NCBI RefSeq assembly: GCF_002270355.1
Contig: NZ_NJFZ01000024.1
Location: 1 to 64,000, forward strand
Length of the DNA stretch: 64,000 bases
Direction: 5' to 3'
From: Flectobacillus sp. BAB-3569
GTDB lineage: Bacteria > Bacteroidota > Bacteroidia > Cytophagales > Spirosomataceae
Shown: positions 29,701 through 37,559 of the stretch, piece by piece
Layout: each line of letters opens with the position of its first letter
Position numbering within the stretch: position 1 is the first letter of the stretch
The notes under the pieces: generated by a model
What the model saw: only the letters and a program-made list of their open reading frames with translations
Database searches by the model: none
What the model was told of the DNA's origin: nothing
Position numbers and translations under genes: made by a program

Positions 29701-29861
29701 AAAGTGGTACCTTTGATGATTACTGAAGTACCTGCAAGTGCTTCATTCGTCGATTGAGAAGTGATTTTCCCTTTGATGGTATAGGTTTGAGCAAGTGCCG
29801 AAATGGACATCAGCATCAGTGCTACCAAAACCATAAAAGGTTTTTGTAAAGTTTTTTTCAT
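26733..29861 (-). CDS. SusC/RagA-like TonB-dependent outer membrane transporter
   Basis: 1042 residues. Signal peptide 1-24 (ends SALAQ), regulatory-like domain about 26-110 (YTIKGKITSQSTNEALAGTSVIIKGT), TonB-box-like LDEVVFTGSTLSSNKRELGN, plug about 120-245 (QGKIPGAQITQNSGDPSGGISIRLRG, LYVIDGVVV, NGAAAAAVYGSRASNGVVIITTKRG), then a barrel ending QLTISANF. It imports an unknown nutrient with its SusD partner. The DeoR-type regulator is divergent from it, about 260 bases away, and is the obvious candidate controller. Confidence 0.95.
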   Translation of the reverse strand: MKKTLQKPFMVLVALMLMSISALAQTYTIKGKITSQSTNEALAGTSVIIKGTTLGTVADAKGEYTLRANLKEGSYELIFRSIGYKNATKNITLGNSNTLNLDLALSDDDAFALDEVVFTGSTLSSNKRELGNTINSVKADALQKTGTTNLFSALQGKIPGAQITQNSGDPSGGISIRLRGTKSLRGSSDPLYVIDGVVVSNASSNVSQIAVDAQAGVANLGTNRMADINPQDIETINVLNGAAAAAVYGSRASNGVVIITTKRGKSGTPKVTFSTSMNVNQLRKKVFVSTYGKQFGFAGLRLHTIGGISAAQIAANPGVTTTNILRDGTSTSLATNLVDVTRYDYQDQIFRTGVGTDNYLSITGGNEKTQYLASVSYMKNQGIIKGADFQRYGLKVRVDQHLNNWAKVSAGLNYINTFSNEKPNGNVFYSPINSVNITNNIYDITKRDAAGNLLAVEPTRVNPLSTIEDMDFSQATNRTIADLQLNLTPARGLTIDWVMGIDAFSQLGKNTIKPYPYATEAGLPLERYPLGFAATASSNTFLFNTDVNIGYDKNLSDDVKMTLTAGFNHQYTQTDISTNTGQNLAPFIETVSGAASTTVTATYGLDRYAVTGQFFQATFGYKNRAFLTGAIRRDGSTIFSPDQTNQLYPKISGSYVLLEAQDGWINGAKLRASFGDAGGLTALGTYDRFWQFSPAAYLGKSTILPGRQLANPSVKPERMRELEFGGDFSLVKNKVSLGLTYYSQNITDLVVNRVLAASSGGTSIVNNVGEMQNKGFEVSLGANVIKTKDFSWDANVVFSSNRNKITKLPGGNVAITNAAGAPIFLIEGQPASVFYGNPYARNADGSLLLTSQGFPQRERGTQTGILNYTPQRNASGQPTGAFITSVIGNPNPDWTGSFSSNFQYKKLSLRFLLDAVQGLQVFNADKRTRNNVGIGDLAEAELRGTAPRGTVFALVPIEEYRVDNGSFVKLREVSLGYSFVKALAGKYDLNVSLVGRNLVSWDNYNGFDPETNAGGNSSLLRGVDFGNIPIPRTYQLTISANF

Positions 29862-30119
29862 AAGTCAATACATGGTTAAAATTGGATGAATGATTTTTGC
29901 GCTTTTATGCTAAAATTTTCATGAATATAATATTAAAACAGGCAAATACCTGCATTTTTAAGCAAGGAAATATTGACAAAAATATTGATTTTATTCAGAT
30001 TTGTTTAAATTTATATAAATATATTACAAAAACTAAGTATAATTCCCTATTTCTTAATCATTAATACTCAAATAAAACGGCAAAAACCTGCAAGGTTAAT
30101 GCTTACTAATCGCAATAGT

Positions 30120-30863
30120 ATGTTAAAAAAAGAAAGACAGGCCTTTATCATCAAGGAAATTAACCTACATAATAAAGTCTTATCCTCAGATTTGAGTATG
30201 GCTTTGGATGTGTCCGAAGATACTATTCGGCGTGATCTCAATGAGTTGGCGATGGAAGGACGTGTGGTGAAAGTACATGGTGGCGCTTTGTCAAAATCGT
30301 ATCAGATGGCGGCTGTACAGGCAGATACCTATGCGTATGAAAAGAAAGAGGTAATTGCCATGAAAACCTTGAAGCTGTTTAAAGACGGTATGGTGATTTT
30401 GACGAGCGGAGGCACTACCATGCGTGAAATCGCCAAGCGTTTACCAGAATCTTTACAGGTTACTTTTTTTACGATAAGTCCCCTTATTGCTCTCGAACTT
30501 GCCGAGCATCCCAAAGCCGATGTGATTTTGTTGGGTGGTCAGCTTTCCAATGCGTCAAAAGTGACTATTGGGGCTGAGGTGGTTCAAAAAATCAGCGAAA
30601 TCAAGGCGGATATTTGTATTTTGGGTATCAATGGTATGGACTTAGACGGTATTACGGATTCAGATTATGAAATCGTACAAGTTAAAAAAGCCATGATAAA
30701 AGCTTCGAAACAGATGATTATCCCAACTATTTCCGAAAAACTGAATACTGCGCTTCGCTATAAAGTGACGCCTACAGCCGATATCGATTGTCTGATTACA
30801 GAGCTTTCGCCTTTACATGATACGATTCAACCCTATTTGTCTCAGGTGAAACTTGTTTTATAA
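30120..30863 (+). CDS. DeoR/GlpR family transcriptional regulator
   Basis: About 247 residues from the ATG at 30120 (MLKKERQAFIIKEINLHNKV); a start 7 codons earlier at 30099 is possible but adds nothing family-like. The DeoR helix-turn-helix is at about 4-58 (VLSSDLSMALDVSEDTIRRDLNELAMEGRVVKVHGGAL). A sugar-phosphate-binding DeoRC domain follows (SGGTTMREIAKRLP, LLGGQLSNASKVTIG, CILGINGMDLDGITDSDYEIVQVKKAMI). Such proteins repress sugar operons until a phosphorylated sugar binds. It is divergent from a SusC/SusD pair and upstream of aroB. Confidence 0.92.
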   Translation: MLKKERQAFIIKEINLHNKVLSSDLSMALDVSEDTIRRDLNELAMEGRVVKVHGGALSKSYQMAAVQADTYAYEKKEVIAMKTLKLFKDGMVILTSGGTTMREIAKRLPESLQVTFFTISPLIALELAEHPKADVILLGGQLSNASKVTIGAEVVQKISEIKADICILGINGMDLDGITDSDYEIVQVKKAMIKASKQMIIPTISEKLNTALRYKVTPTADIDCLITELSPLHDTIQPYLSQVKLVL

Positions 30864-30888
30864 GGATGAGGTTTTCGGGGAAAATGGG

Positions 30889-30896
30889 TAACTTTG
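30889..30896 (+). promoter_or_regulatory. Possible -7 element upstream of aroB
   Basis: TAACTTTG matches TAnnTTTG about 105 bases before aroB; no TTTG stands 19 bases upstream, so the call is tentative. Confidence 0.35.
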
Positions 30897-31000
30897 ACGA
30901 AGAAAATACCTGAATTTGAGGATAGGATGAAAAATAACATTTTCAACTATTTCTCATTTCCATCTTTCAAATTCGATTTCACGTTAATCAAAAATCAAAA

Positions 31001-32038
31001 ATGTCGTCAGTTGTAATTGCTCCTATCGCAGAAAGTTTACCTCAATTTTTATCTGATTCAAAGTACTCGAAGGTACATGTGATTGTAGATGAAAATACCA
31101 AACGCCATTGTTATCCGCTCGTAAAATCTTTTTTACCCAAGCATTCACTTACTCAAATCAAGTCGGGTGAGCAAGAAAAAACCTTAGCTACTTGCGAAAA
31201 AATCTGGCAAGATATGACCGATGCCGAATTGGATAGACATAGTTTGATCGTAAATATCGGTGGAGGTGTGATTGGTGATATGGGTGGTTTTTGTGCATCG
31301 ACCTATAAAAGAGGGATTGATTTTATCCAAATTCCAACAACTTTATTGGCGCAAGTAGACGCCAGCGTAGGAGGGAAGTTGGGTATTGATTTTCATGGTT
31401 TCAAGAATCATATTGGGGTATTTCGTATTCCCAATACCGTTTTGATAGATCCTATTTTTACTAAAACATTACCTTTTAATGAATTGCGTTCTGGTTTTGC
31501 CGAAATCGTAAAACATTGTTTGATTGCTGATAAAGCCAAATGGGATGTGATTAAACGCAAGGATTTCGAAGCACAAGATTTTGCTGATTTGATCAGTCAC
31601 TCTGTCGAAATCAAAAAGGCCGTTGTGGCACAAGACCCAACTGAAAAAGGTTTACGTAAAATCCTCAATTTTGGGCATACGCTCGGGCACGCAATTGAGA
31701 CTTTCTATCTGGGTAAACCAAAATTACATTTACTACATGGCGAAGCTATTGCCGCTGGAATGATTTGTGAAGCATTTGTAGGTTTCAGAAAAGGATTGAT
31801 TACACAAAAAGAATTAGCCGAAATTGAAGAGTTTATCTTCTCAGTTTATGGAATTGCAACTATCCAAGCGGAGGACGTTGAAGAAATCATCGCACTTACG
31901 GCACAAGACAAGAAAAATAAAGGAAAAGAAGTTAGATTCTCTTTATTGGAAGGTATCGGAAAATGCGGTTTTGATATTGCCATCAATGCCAAAGAAATGA
32001 AAGATGCCTTGGCGTATTATAGAGGAGATGTGAATTAG
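31001..32038 (+). CDS. aroB: 3-dehydroquinate synthase
   Basis: 345 residues, normal for AroB. It makes 3-dehydroquinate from DAHP in the shikimate pathway, using NAD and a divalent metal. Motifs: SGEQEKTLATCEKIW, GGGVIGDMGGFCASTYKRGIDFIQIPTTLLAQVDASVGGKLGID (about 84-127, NAD site and active-site Lys), RSGFAEIVKH (metal-binding Glu), FGHTLGHAIE and LLHGEAIAAGM (metal-binding His residues). It stands alone with no other aro genes nearby. Confidence 0.96.
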   Translation: MSSVVIAPIAESLPQFLSDSKYSKVHVIVDENTKRHCYPLVKSFLPKHSLTQIKSGEQEKTLATCEKIWQDMTDAELDRHSLIVNIGGGVIGDMGGFCASTYKRGIDFIQIPTTLLAQVDASVGGKLGIDFHGFKNHIGVFRIPNTVLIDPIFTKTLPFNELRSGFAEIVKHCLIADKAKWDVIKRKDFEAQDFADLISHSVEIKKAVVAQDPTEKGLRKILNFGHTLGHAIETFYLGKPKLHLLHGEAIAAGMICEAFVGFRKGLITQKELAEIEEFIFSVYGIATIQAEDVEEIIALTAQDKKNKGKEVRFSLLEGIGKCGFDIAINAKEMKDALAYYRGDVN

Positions 32039-32078
32039 TGTAGGAGTGAACAGTTGTAGAGGCAGAAAGTGTGTATTG

Positions 32079-32160
32079 AGGCACAAAGTGGCAAAGGCAC
32101 AGAGGCATAAAGGGAAGGATAAAACACTTTGTGCCTTTGTGCCTTTGTGCCTTTGTGCCT
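32079..32160. repeat. Fold-back region with four TTTGTGCC tandem copies
   Basis: TTTGTGCC repeats perfectly four times at 32128-32159, and the complementary AGGCACAAAG occurs at 32079-32088 with further GGCAAAGGCACAGAGGCA. The two sides can fold into a long imperfect hairpin between the convergent aroB and LOG-family genes. The 8-base unit makes copy-number change likely. Confidence 0.8.
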
Positions 32161-32191
32161 ATAAACCTATATGCCTTCGCCACTCCATTCC

Positions 32192-32923
32192 CTAAAAATT
32201 CGGCTTCAACAAATATTTCGAATAGAAATCGTCGATTACGCGAACAGCGTCGGTAGGGTTATCTACTAACGAAATCAAATCTAAGTCATCTGGATTGATA
32301 TTACCTGCATTTACCATTGTGGTTTTAATCCAGTCTAGCAAGCCTCCCCAGTACTCTTTACCGACTAATACCACAGGGAAACGACCAAGTTTATGTGTTT
32401 GAATCAACGTTAAAGACTCAAACATTTCGTCGAGTGTACCAAAACCACCTGGCATGATGATAAAGCCCTGTGAGTATTTAACAAACATTACTTTACGAAC
32501 AAAGAAAAAGTCAAAATTGATACTCTTATCATTGTCGATATATGGATTTGGATGTTGCTCAAATGGCAATTCGATATTCAAACCAACAGATTTTCCACCT
32601 TGTAGTTTAGCACCTTTGTTACCAGCCTCCATAATACCAGGACCACCACCCGTGATTACACCATATCCATGGCGAACCAATTTAGCGGCAATTTCTTCAG
32701 CCATGATATAATAAGGGTTGTCAGGTTTTGTACGAGCAGAGCCGAAAATCGAAACACAAGGGCCGATTTTTGCCATTTTATCGATACCTTCTACAAATTC
32801 TGACATAATCTTGAATACTCTCCACGATTCTTCAGAACGAATTTCTGCCCAAGTGTGGTCAACAAAAGCTCTTTTAATTTTGTCTTCTTCTTTCAACAAC
32901 TTTTCGCTTTCTCTTTCAGTCAT
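32192..32923 (-). CDS. LOG family (TIGR00730) Rossmann-fold protein
   Basis: 243 residues. It has VSIFGSARTKPDNPYY, GVITGGGPGIMEAGNKGA (about 91-108) and MPGGFGTLDEMFESLTLIQT (about 157-176), the PGGxGTxxE signature of the LOG/lysine-decarboxylase-like family. Members release adenine or cytokinin bases from nucleoside 5'-monophosphates; the bacterial role is usually nucleotide salvage or unknown. The N-terminal 45 residues are charged and extra to the core. Divergent from rpiB. Confidence 0.9.
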   Translation of the reverse strand: MTERESEKLLKEEDKIKRAFVDHTWAEIRSEESWRVFKIMSEFVEGIDKMAKIGPCVSIFGSARTKPDNPYYIMAEEIAAKLVRHGYGVITGGGPGIMEAGNKGAKLQGGKSVGLNIELPFEQHPNPYIDNDKSINFDFFFVRKVMFVKYSQGFIIMPGGFGTLDEMFESLTLIQTHKLGRFPVVLVGKEYWGGLLDWIKTTMVNAGNINPDDLDLISLVDNPTDAVRVIDDFYSKYLLKPNF

Positions 32924-32977
32924 AGCTTTTTCCGGTTTTTATCGTTACAAAATAATGGTTTCTTGCACAATGGTCAG

Positions 32978-32985
32978 TACCTTTG
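32978..32985 (+). promoter_or_regulatory. Possible -7 element of rpiB
   Basis: TACCTTTG matches TAnnTTTG about 70 bases before rpiB. The -33 region is not clear. Confidence 0.4.
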
Positions 32986-33055
32986 CACTAAGCACCAAAA
33001 AAGCTTAACGTAAAAAAATATTTTTTGTTACACATTCACTGAATTTTTTTCAAAA

Positions 33056-33490
33056 ATGTCAAAGAAAATTGCCATCGGAGGTGACCACGCAGGTTTTGAG
33101 TACAAAGCGGAAATTGTAAATTATTTACAGTCAAAAGGTTACGAGGTAAAAGATTTTGGTCCATACAGCAATGCATCTTGCGATTATCCTGACTTTGCAC
33201 ATCCAGTAGCATCGGCGGTTGAAACAAAAGAGTTTGATTTGGGTATCTTGTTGTGCGGAAGTGCCAACGGTGTGGCTATTACAGCCAACAAACATCAGGG
33301 AATCCGTGCGGGTTTGGCTTGGAATACAGAAGTAGCCAATTTAGTACGTTTGCACAACGATGCGAATATCGTTTGTGTACCTGCTAGATTTGTTAGCATC
33401 GAAGAAGCTTATGCTATTGTAGATACTTTCTTGAATACAGAATTTGAAGGTGGTCGCCACCAATTGCGTGTGAACAAAATTCCATGCTAA
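33056..33490 (+). CDS. rpiB: Ribose 5-phosphate isomerase B
   Basis: 144 residues, normal for RpiB. It interconverts ribose 5-phosphate and ribulose 5-phosphate. Motifs: IAIGGDHAGFEYK (about 5-17, phosphate binding), YPDFAHPVA, GILLCGSANGVAITANKHQGIRAGLAW (about 62-88, catalytic Cys) and RLHNDANIVCVPARF (about 102-116, catalytic His). Single gene, convergent with the ABC exporter operon. Confidence 0.96.
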   Translation: MSKKIAIGGDHAGFEYKAEIVNYLQSKGYEVKDFGPYSNASCDYPDFAHPVASAVETKEFDLGILLCGSANGVAITANKHQGIRAGLAWNTEVANLVRLHNDANIVCVPARFVSIEEAYAIVDTFLNTEFEGGRHQLRVNKIPC

Positions 33491-33538
33491 TCGATGATTT
33501 ATTGATCAGTTAGTACGCAAAATAAAATTTAATTTTGA

Positions 33539-33562
33539 GCTTACGGCTTTCAGCTTCGGGTA
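33539..33562 (-). repeat. Copy of the GCCGAAAGCTGA-type intergenic repeat (variant)
   Basis: On the minus strand it reads CCCGAAGCTGAAAGCCG, related to copies at 34401-34424, 37451-37473, 42583-42607 and 43179-43202. Confidence 0.55.
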
Positions 33563-33639
33563 TTTAGCAAAAGTATATACATTGTATTTAAAAACACTTT
33601 AACACTCTTTGCCTTTTGCCTAGTGCCTAAACTCATAAC

Positions 33640-33667
33640 TTAAATCTTATTCTGAATGATTACTTAA
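33640..33667. repeat. 28-base dispersed repeat, copy 1
   Basis: TTAAATCTTATTCTG plus GATTACTTAA is repeated at 43216-43243 with only two differing bases. Both copies follow a TTTGCC/GGCAAA-rich stretch, so a longer decayed repeat is likely. Confidence 0.75.
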
Positions 33668-33700
33668 TTTGGAGATGAGAATATGCTTATCTCCAAATTA
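33665..33700. repeat. Hairpin over the end of the ABC ATPase gene
   Basis: TAATTTGGAGAT (33665-33676) pairs with ATCTCCAAATTA (33689-33700), overlapping the stop codon of the ATPase gene. It may act as a weak bidirectional terminator. Confidence 0.5.
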
Positions 33701-34366
33701 CTGAATGACTCTTCCATCCTCCATCTCGATAATACGCTGGGTTCTTCCTGCAAAATTGGGGTCATGCGTCACAATCAACAATGATTGTTTGTACTCTTCG
33801 GATAATTGACGGAATATATCAAAAACCACTTCCGTATTTTTCTTATCCAAATTTCCTGTAGGTTCGTCACCCATAATAATCAGTGGGTCATTAATAAGCG
33901 CTCGTGCGATAGCCACACGCTGTTTTTCGCCTCCTGATAACTGATTCGCTTTTTTTAGCGCCTTATCATCCATCCCCAACTTTCGTAGATGCCCAATAGC
34001 TCGATGTTCTAATTCTTGTGGAGAAATCTTTCCTAGTTTTAGTCCGGGCAACATCACATTTTGAAGCACACTAAATTCGTTGAGGAGGTAATGAAATTGA
34101 AAAACAAATCCAATCTTTTCATTGCGTACACGTGCCAATTCTGCCTCCGTTTTTCCTGTTAGTTTAGTGCCATCAATCCACAATTCTCCCTCATAGTCGG
34201 TATCCATCGTAGAAAGGATATAAAGTAAGGTAGACTTTCCGCAACCCGATTTTCCTACTATAGAGGTAAACTGACCTTGAGGAATTTCGATGCTTACATC
34301 CTTCAAAATAGGTACTGTCACAGGGTCATGAAAACTTTTATTGATATGTTTTGCTTCAAGCAACAT
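33698..34366 (-). CDS. ABC transporter ATP-binding protein (LolD/MacB type)
   Basis: 222 residues, a complete ATPase: Walker A GKSGCGKST (about 39-47), Q-loop FQFHYLLNEFS (about 92-102), signature LSGGEKQRVAIARAL (about 143-157), Walker B IIMGDEPTGNLD and the switch His in IVTHDPNFA. It powers the FtsX-like permease encoded 60 bases upstream, together with the HlyD-type adaptor: a three-gene exporter resembling MacAB or DevBCA. Cargo is unknown. Confidence 0.93.
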   Translation of the reverse strand: MLLEAKHINKSFHDPVTVPILKDVSIEIPQGQFTSIVGKSGCGKSTLLYILSTMDTDYEGELWIDGTKLTGKTEAELARVRNEKIGFVFQFHYLLNEFSVLQNVMLPGLKLGKISPQELEHRAIGHLRKLGMDDKALKKANQLSGGEKQRVAIARALINDPLIIMGDEPTGNLDKKNTEVVFDIFRQLSEEYKQSLLIVTHDPNFAGRTQRIIEMEDGRVIQ

Positions 34367-34400
34367 GTCGATTTAGGATTTTATGGTTGAATTGGCTCTT

Positions 34401-34424
34401 GCCGAATGCCGATACCCGACAGCC
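34401..34424 (+). repeat. Copy of the GCCGAAAGCTGA-type intergenic repeat
   Basis: Reads GCCGAATGCCGATACCCGAC and lies in the short gap between the ATPase and permease genes. Confidence 0.6.
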
Positions 34425-34426
34425 CC

Positions 34427-35686
34427 CTATTTTCCTCTGATAATATCCACTGGGTCAATTTTACTAGCTTTTCGGGCTGGAAATAAACCCGCTAAATACG
34501 TTGTAATCAAGGAAAAAGTAATACCTATCAAGTAATATTTCAGGTCATAATTGACAGGATAAGTGCTTATAGTTGGTAAAGCCGCCGTTTTGAAGGGCAC
34601 ATTATCGATTAATAGTGATAACAGAAATCCGAAAAACAGTCCAGTGCAGCCACCCAATATACCGATACTGATGGCAATGGTGATAAATATCTTTTTGACA
34701 TCGCTTCCTGAAAAACCCGTAGCCTTTAGGATGGCAATGGTATCCATTTTTTCGTAAATCAGCATGTTCAAGATATTGTAAATCCCAAATCCTGCCACTA
34801 TCAACAAGGTAATCCCGACAGCATACGAAATCAAGCTGCGCAAACTGCTCCCTGTTTCAAATTGGGCATTAGCGGTTTGAATATCCTCAGCATCAGTGCT
34901 AAAAATTTGTGCATATTCTTTGCTTACCGAAGGTGCCATATTCAAATCATGCAATTTGATTTGAATATCGGTCACGTAGGCATTGCTTTGTCCGATGAGT
35001 TTTTGTGCTGTTTTTAATGAGGTATAACTTTGAACTTTGTCTATCTCACCCAGTCCCGATTGGAAATAACCTACCACTTTCAAGGGGAATCTATCGCCTT
35101 TGGCGGTGGTCACTTGCACCACATCTCCAATATTTGCCAGCATTTTGTCTGCTAAGCCTTTTCCCAAAATAATACTATTCGGAATATTCTTCAAATCTAT
35201 GTACGAGCCCTCAGTAACATAGTCACTGAAGGAGAAAAGTCTTGCTTCTGCCTCTACATCTATTCCGTTGACTACGCCTGTGACATCTGTTTCGCCCACA
35301 TTGAAAAATACTTGGGCAATCATTTTGGGGGAAATTCCCAAAACACGTTTGTCTTTTTTTAGCGTACTAATGATGGCAGCGCTGTTGGCAATCTGAGCAT
35401 TTTTTCCATTAGGTTTAATAGACCTGATAAAATTATGGTATTTCTGGTAGCGATTATCGAGCAAAATAGGCTGATTTTCATTGGCTTTTATTTCGTTAAA
35501 AAGTCGAACATGAGGGGTTCTATTCAAGACCAAACTATCCAAGAGGTCGTTGAGCCCATTCATAAAGCCCAACAATGCAATGAACATCGTAATACTAAAC
35601 ATCACACCAACGGCAGCCACCAAGGTTTGTTTCCAACGAGCCAAGGATAGCGATTGAGCAATATTCCAAATCAGTGGGTAGTTCAT
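34427..35686 (-). CDS. FtsX-like ABC transporter permease (exporter)
   Basis: 419 residues. One N-terminal membrane helix (about 20-45), a large periplasmic domain (about 50-280), and three C-terminal helices with the conserved cytosolic loop MLIYEKMDTIAILKATGFSGSDVKKIF (about 311-337) and the ending GLFPARKASKIDPVDIIRGK, typical of MacB/LolC-type permeases. Its start overlaps the adaptor gene stop by 4 bases (ATGA), so the two are translationally coupled. Confidence 0.92.
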   Translation of the reverse strand: MNYPLIWNIAQSLSLARWKQTLVAAVGVMFSITMFIALLGFMNGLNDLLDSLVLNRTPHVRLFNEIKANENQPILLDNRYQKYHNFIRSIKPNGKNAQIANSAAIISTLKKDKRVLGISPKMIAQVFFNVGETDVTGVVNGIDVEAEARLFSFSDYVTEGSYIDLKNIPNSIILGKGLADKMLANIGDVVQVTTAKGDRFPLKVVGYFQSGLGEIDKVQSYTSLKTAQKLIGQSNAYVTDIQIKLHDLNMAPSVSKEYAQIFSTDAEDIQTANAQFETGSSLRSLISYAVGITLLIVAGFGIYNILNMLIYEKMDTIAILKATGFSGSDVKKIFITIAISIGILGGCTGLFFGFLLSLLIDNVPFKTAALPTISTYPVNYDLKYYLIGITFSLITTYLAGLFPARKASKIDPVDIIRGK

Positions 35687-36765
35687 AGTGCAGGTTTTTG
35701 AATAGCGTCTTGGGCAGTAATTCCTGATAAAATTTCGACACGTTGGAAGTCTTTCAGTCCAACTTTTACAGCTCTTTTTTGACCATCTTTGTCCAAAACA
35801 AACTGTTCATCCACCAAATAATTTCTTGGAATTGTCAATACCTTCGGTCTTTCTGCAGTAATGATATTTGCCTCAACATTGAGGTTGGGATACAATACTT
35901 GAGGTTGTACTATAAAAGTAGCCTTTACCGTAAAAGTCCTAGTTTTTTCATTCATCAAAGGGTCGATGCCGTTGACTTTTGCTTCAAATACTTGTTTGTC
36001 ATAACTATCCAGCGTGAGTAATACTTTTTGCCCAATTTTTACACGCGTAATATCATCTTCGTCGATTTGTAGTTCAAGCATAAAAACCTTGGCATCGCCG
36101 ATGATAGCGACAGGATTTTGGATTGAGACCATTTCTCCGATTTCCTTAGAAAAGCTGTAAATGCGTCCTGAAACCTCTGCACGAACGGCAAAATCTGAAG
36201 CAATACTCTTGGCTAATGCGACATTTTTGGCAGATTGTTCGGCAGCAAATTTAATCTGACGACGCAATTCGCTCACTCGTATCTCGGCTGATTGAAAAGC
36301 GGTTTGGGAATTATGATAAGCTAATTTACGCTGTTCTTGGTCGACCTTCGTTCCGATTTGTTGTTGCCAAAGCGCATTTTGACGACGCCAAAGCAGTGAA
36401 TCATTCTTGAGTTTTTGATAGGCTAAATCTTTGGCGATAACAGCGTCTCGCAGACGTTCTTGATTTGATTTTATAGAAGCATTTTCAAAATTCAACTCTG
36501 CATTTTCGATATTGAGTTTAGCGCTAGGGTTAGCAATTTCGAATAGTATTTGCCCTTTTTCCACAAAATCACCCTCTTTTATCTTCAGCGAAGAAATAAT
36601 ACCTGAGTTTTTGGGAAAAACTTGGTATTGATTGACACTTTTAACCACACCTGAAGCATAAACTGATTCAGAAATAGCCTGAATTTGAGGGTATATCGTT
36701 TCCACTTTTTTCTTACAGCCCGTGATCAGAGCTACCATGAATATTCCTGCCAACCAATGTTTCAT
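35683..36765 (-). CDS. HlyD-family periplasmic adaptor lipoprotein
   Basis: About 360 residues from the ATG at 36765 (a TTG 4 codons upstream is less likely). Lipoprotein signal MKHWLAGIFMVALITGC. It has a biotinyl-lipoyl-like half-motif (GIISSLKIKEGDFVEKGQILFEIANP), a long helical hairpin about 75-180, the second lipoyl half (AEVSGRIYSFSKEIGEMVSIQNPVAIIGD) and a beta-barrel domain. It should link the inner-membrane ABC permease to an outer-membrane channel. No TolC-like gene is in the window. Confidence 0.9.
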   Translation of the reverse strand: MKHWLAGIFMVALITGCKKKVETIYPQIQAISESVYASGVVKSVNQYQVFPKNSGIISSLKIKEGDFVEKGQILFEIANPSAKLNIENAELNFENASIKSNQERLRDAVIAKDLAYQKLKNDSLLWRRQNALWQQQIGTKVDQEQRKLAYHNSQTAFQSAEIRVSELRRQIKFAAEQSAKNVALAKSIASDFAVRAEVSGRIYSFSKEIGEMVSIQNPVAIIGDAKVFMLELQIDEDDITRVKIGQKVLLTLDSYDKQVFEAKVNGIDPLMNEKTRTFTVKATFIVQPQVLYPNLNVEANIITAERPKVLTIPRNYLVDEQFVLDKDGQKRAVKVGLKDFQRVEILSGITAQDAIQKPAL

Positions 36766-36777
36766 CTTATGTGTCAA

Positions 36778-37059
36778 CTTTTAGGATAATAGTTAAACCT
36801 CTATCCGATTTCGTGTTTTAGAATAGCTAAAGTTAGAATTTTTTTTGAGATACAATCATGAGGTAAGTTGGTTGATGATTTGATTATGGTCAAAATATCG
36901 TTGAAATAGACAGGTGAAAATTTAGCGTTTAATAAAAGTGTTTCACTTTAAATTGTTTATTAAATAGATATTTTATCTAATTATTATGAATTATTATTTG
37001 TTATTATCTATTTTTTAAATAAATAGTAGTGAAGTGTAAAAATGTAAAAGATTGCTCAT
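36778..37059. other. Intergenic region upstream of the metE leader
   Basis: About 280 very AT-rich bases between the divergent exporter operon and metE. Nothing is recognised beyond the metE promoter that follows. Confidence 0.5.
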
Positions 37060-37060
37060 A

Positions 37061-37068
37061 TACCTTTG
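37061..37068 (+). promoter_or_regulatory. Probable -7 element of the metE riboswitch transcript
   Basis: TACCTTTG matches TAnnTTTG. The start point would be near 37075, about 25 bases before the riboswitch begins, which is the expected position. No good TTTG at -33 is seen. Confidence 0.5.
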
Positions 37069-37099
37069 TCCTATCCATTTTACACATCAATCGGAAAAG

Positions 37100-37275
37100 T
37101 AGTATCAAAGTGATGCTTTGATTTAAAAAGGAATCGTGTGTGAATCACGAACAGACGTGCTACTGTATTTAACCGCTCTTTGGAGCAAGTCGTGTACAAG
37201 ATATCCATTGTTCCAGCTGGAATGAGAAGGAGTACAACGATGTTATAAGTCAGGAGACTTGCTGCTTTTCTCAAT
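37100..37275 (+). promoter_or_regulatory. Cobalamin (B12) riboswitch of metE
   Basis: The two most conserved parts of the cobalamin aptamer are present in order. First, ATCAAAG/CTTTGAT (37104-37122) forms an early stem, followed by GGAATCGTGTGTGAATCACG (from 37130) and ACAGACGTGCTACTGT (from 37151), matching GGGAAnnnGGTGnnAnTCC...ACnGnCCCGCnACTGT. Second, AGTCAGGAGACTTGCT (37248-37263) is the B12 box (consensus AGYCMGGAGACCKGCC). When B12 is plentiful the riboswitch should shut off this B12-independent methionine synthase. About 285 bases remain before the metE start for the expression platform. The exact ends are approximate. Confidence 0.88.
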
Positions 37276-37450
37276 GACAAGACTCTCACGAATAGGGTGT
37301 TGGACGCGCATTGATTTTTCAAGCTCATTTACGAATGAGTAATTGAGCGTATTAGTGAATTCGATAAACTAGTAGCTCTATTGATATAAATTCAGGTCAG
37401 CTTTTGTTAAACATCAAAATGTGGTGTTTTATGATGTTTGCTTTCGAGAA

Positions 37451-37473
37451 AGCCGAAAGCTGATACCTGAAAA
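37451..37473 (+). repeat. Copy of the GCCGAAAGCTGA-type intergenic repeat
   Basis: AGCCGAAAGCTGATACCTGA in the metE leader, close to copies at 42583 and 43179. Confidence 0.65.
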
Positions 37474-37559
37474 CTTTTGAAAAATCTGTTCCACTCGTTG
37501 AAGGTTTTGTGTGTTGTGCCTAAATGGTTGAGTATTTCATTTTTAAACATTCAACCAAC

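Noticed and set aside
32128-32159. Four TTTGTGCC repeats considered as a CRISPR array
   Set aside because: Units are 8 bases with no spacers and there are no cas genes; it is a simple tandem repeat.
37080-37328. 82-codon open frame on the minus strand
   Set aside because: It covers the cobalamin riboswitch of metE on the opposite strand, has no family resemblance and no plausible start context.
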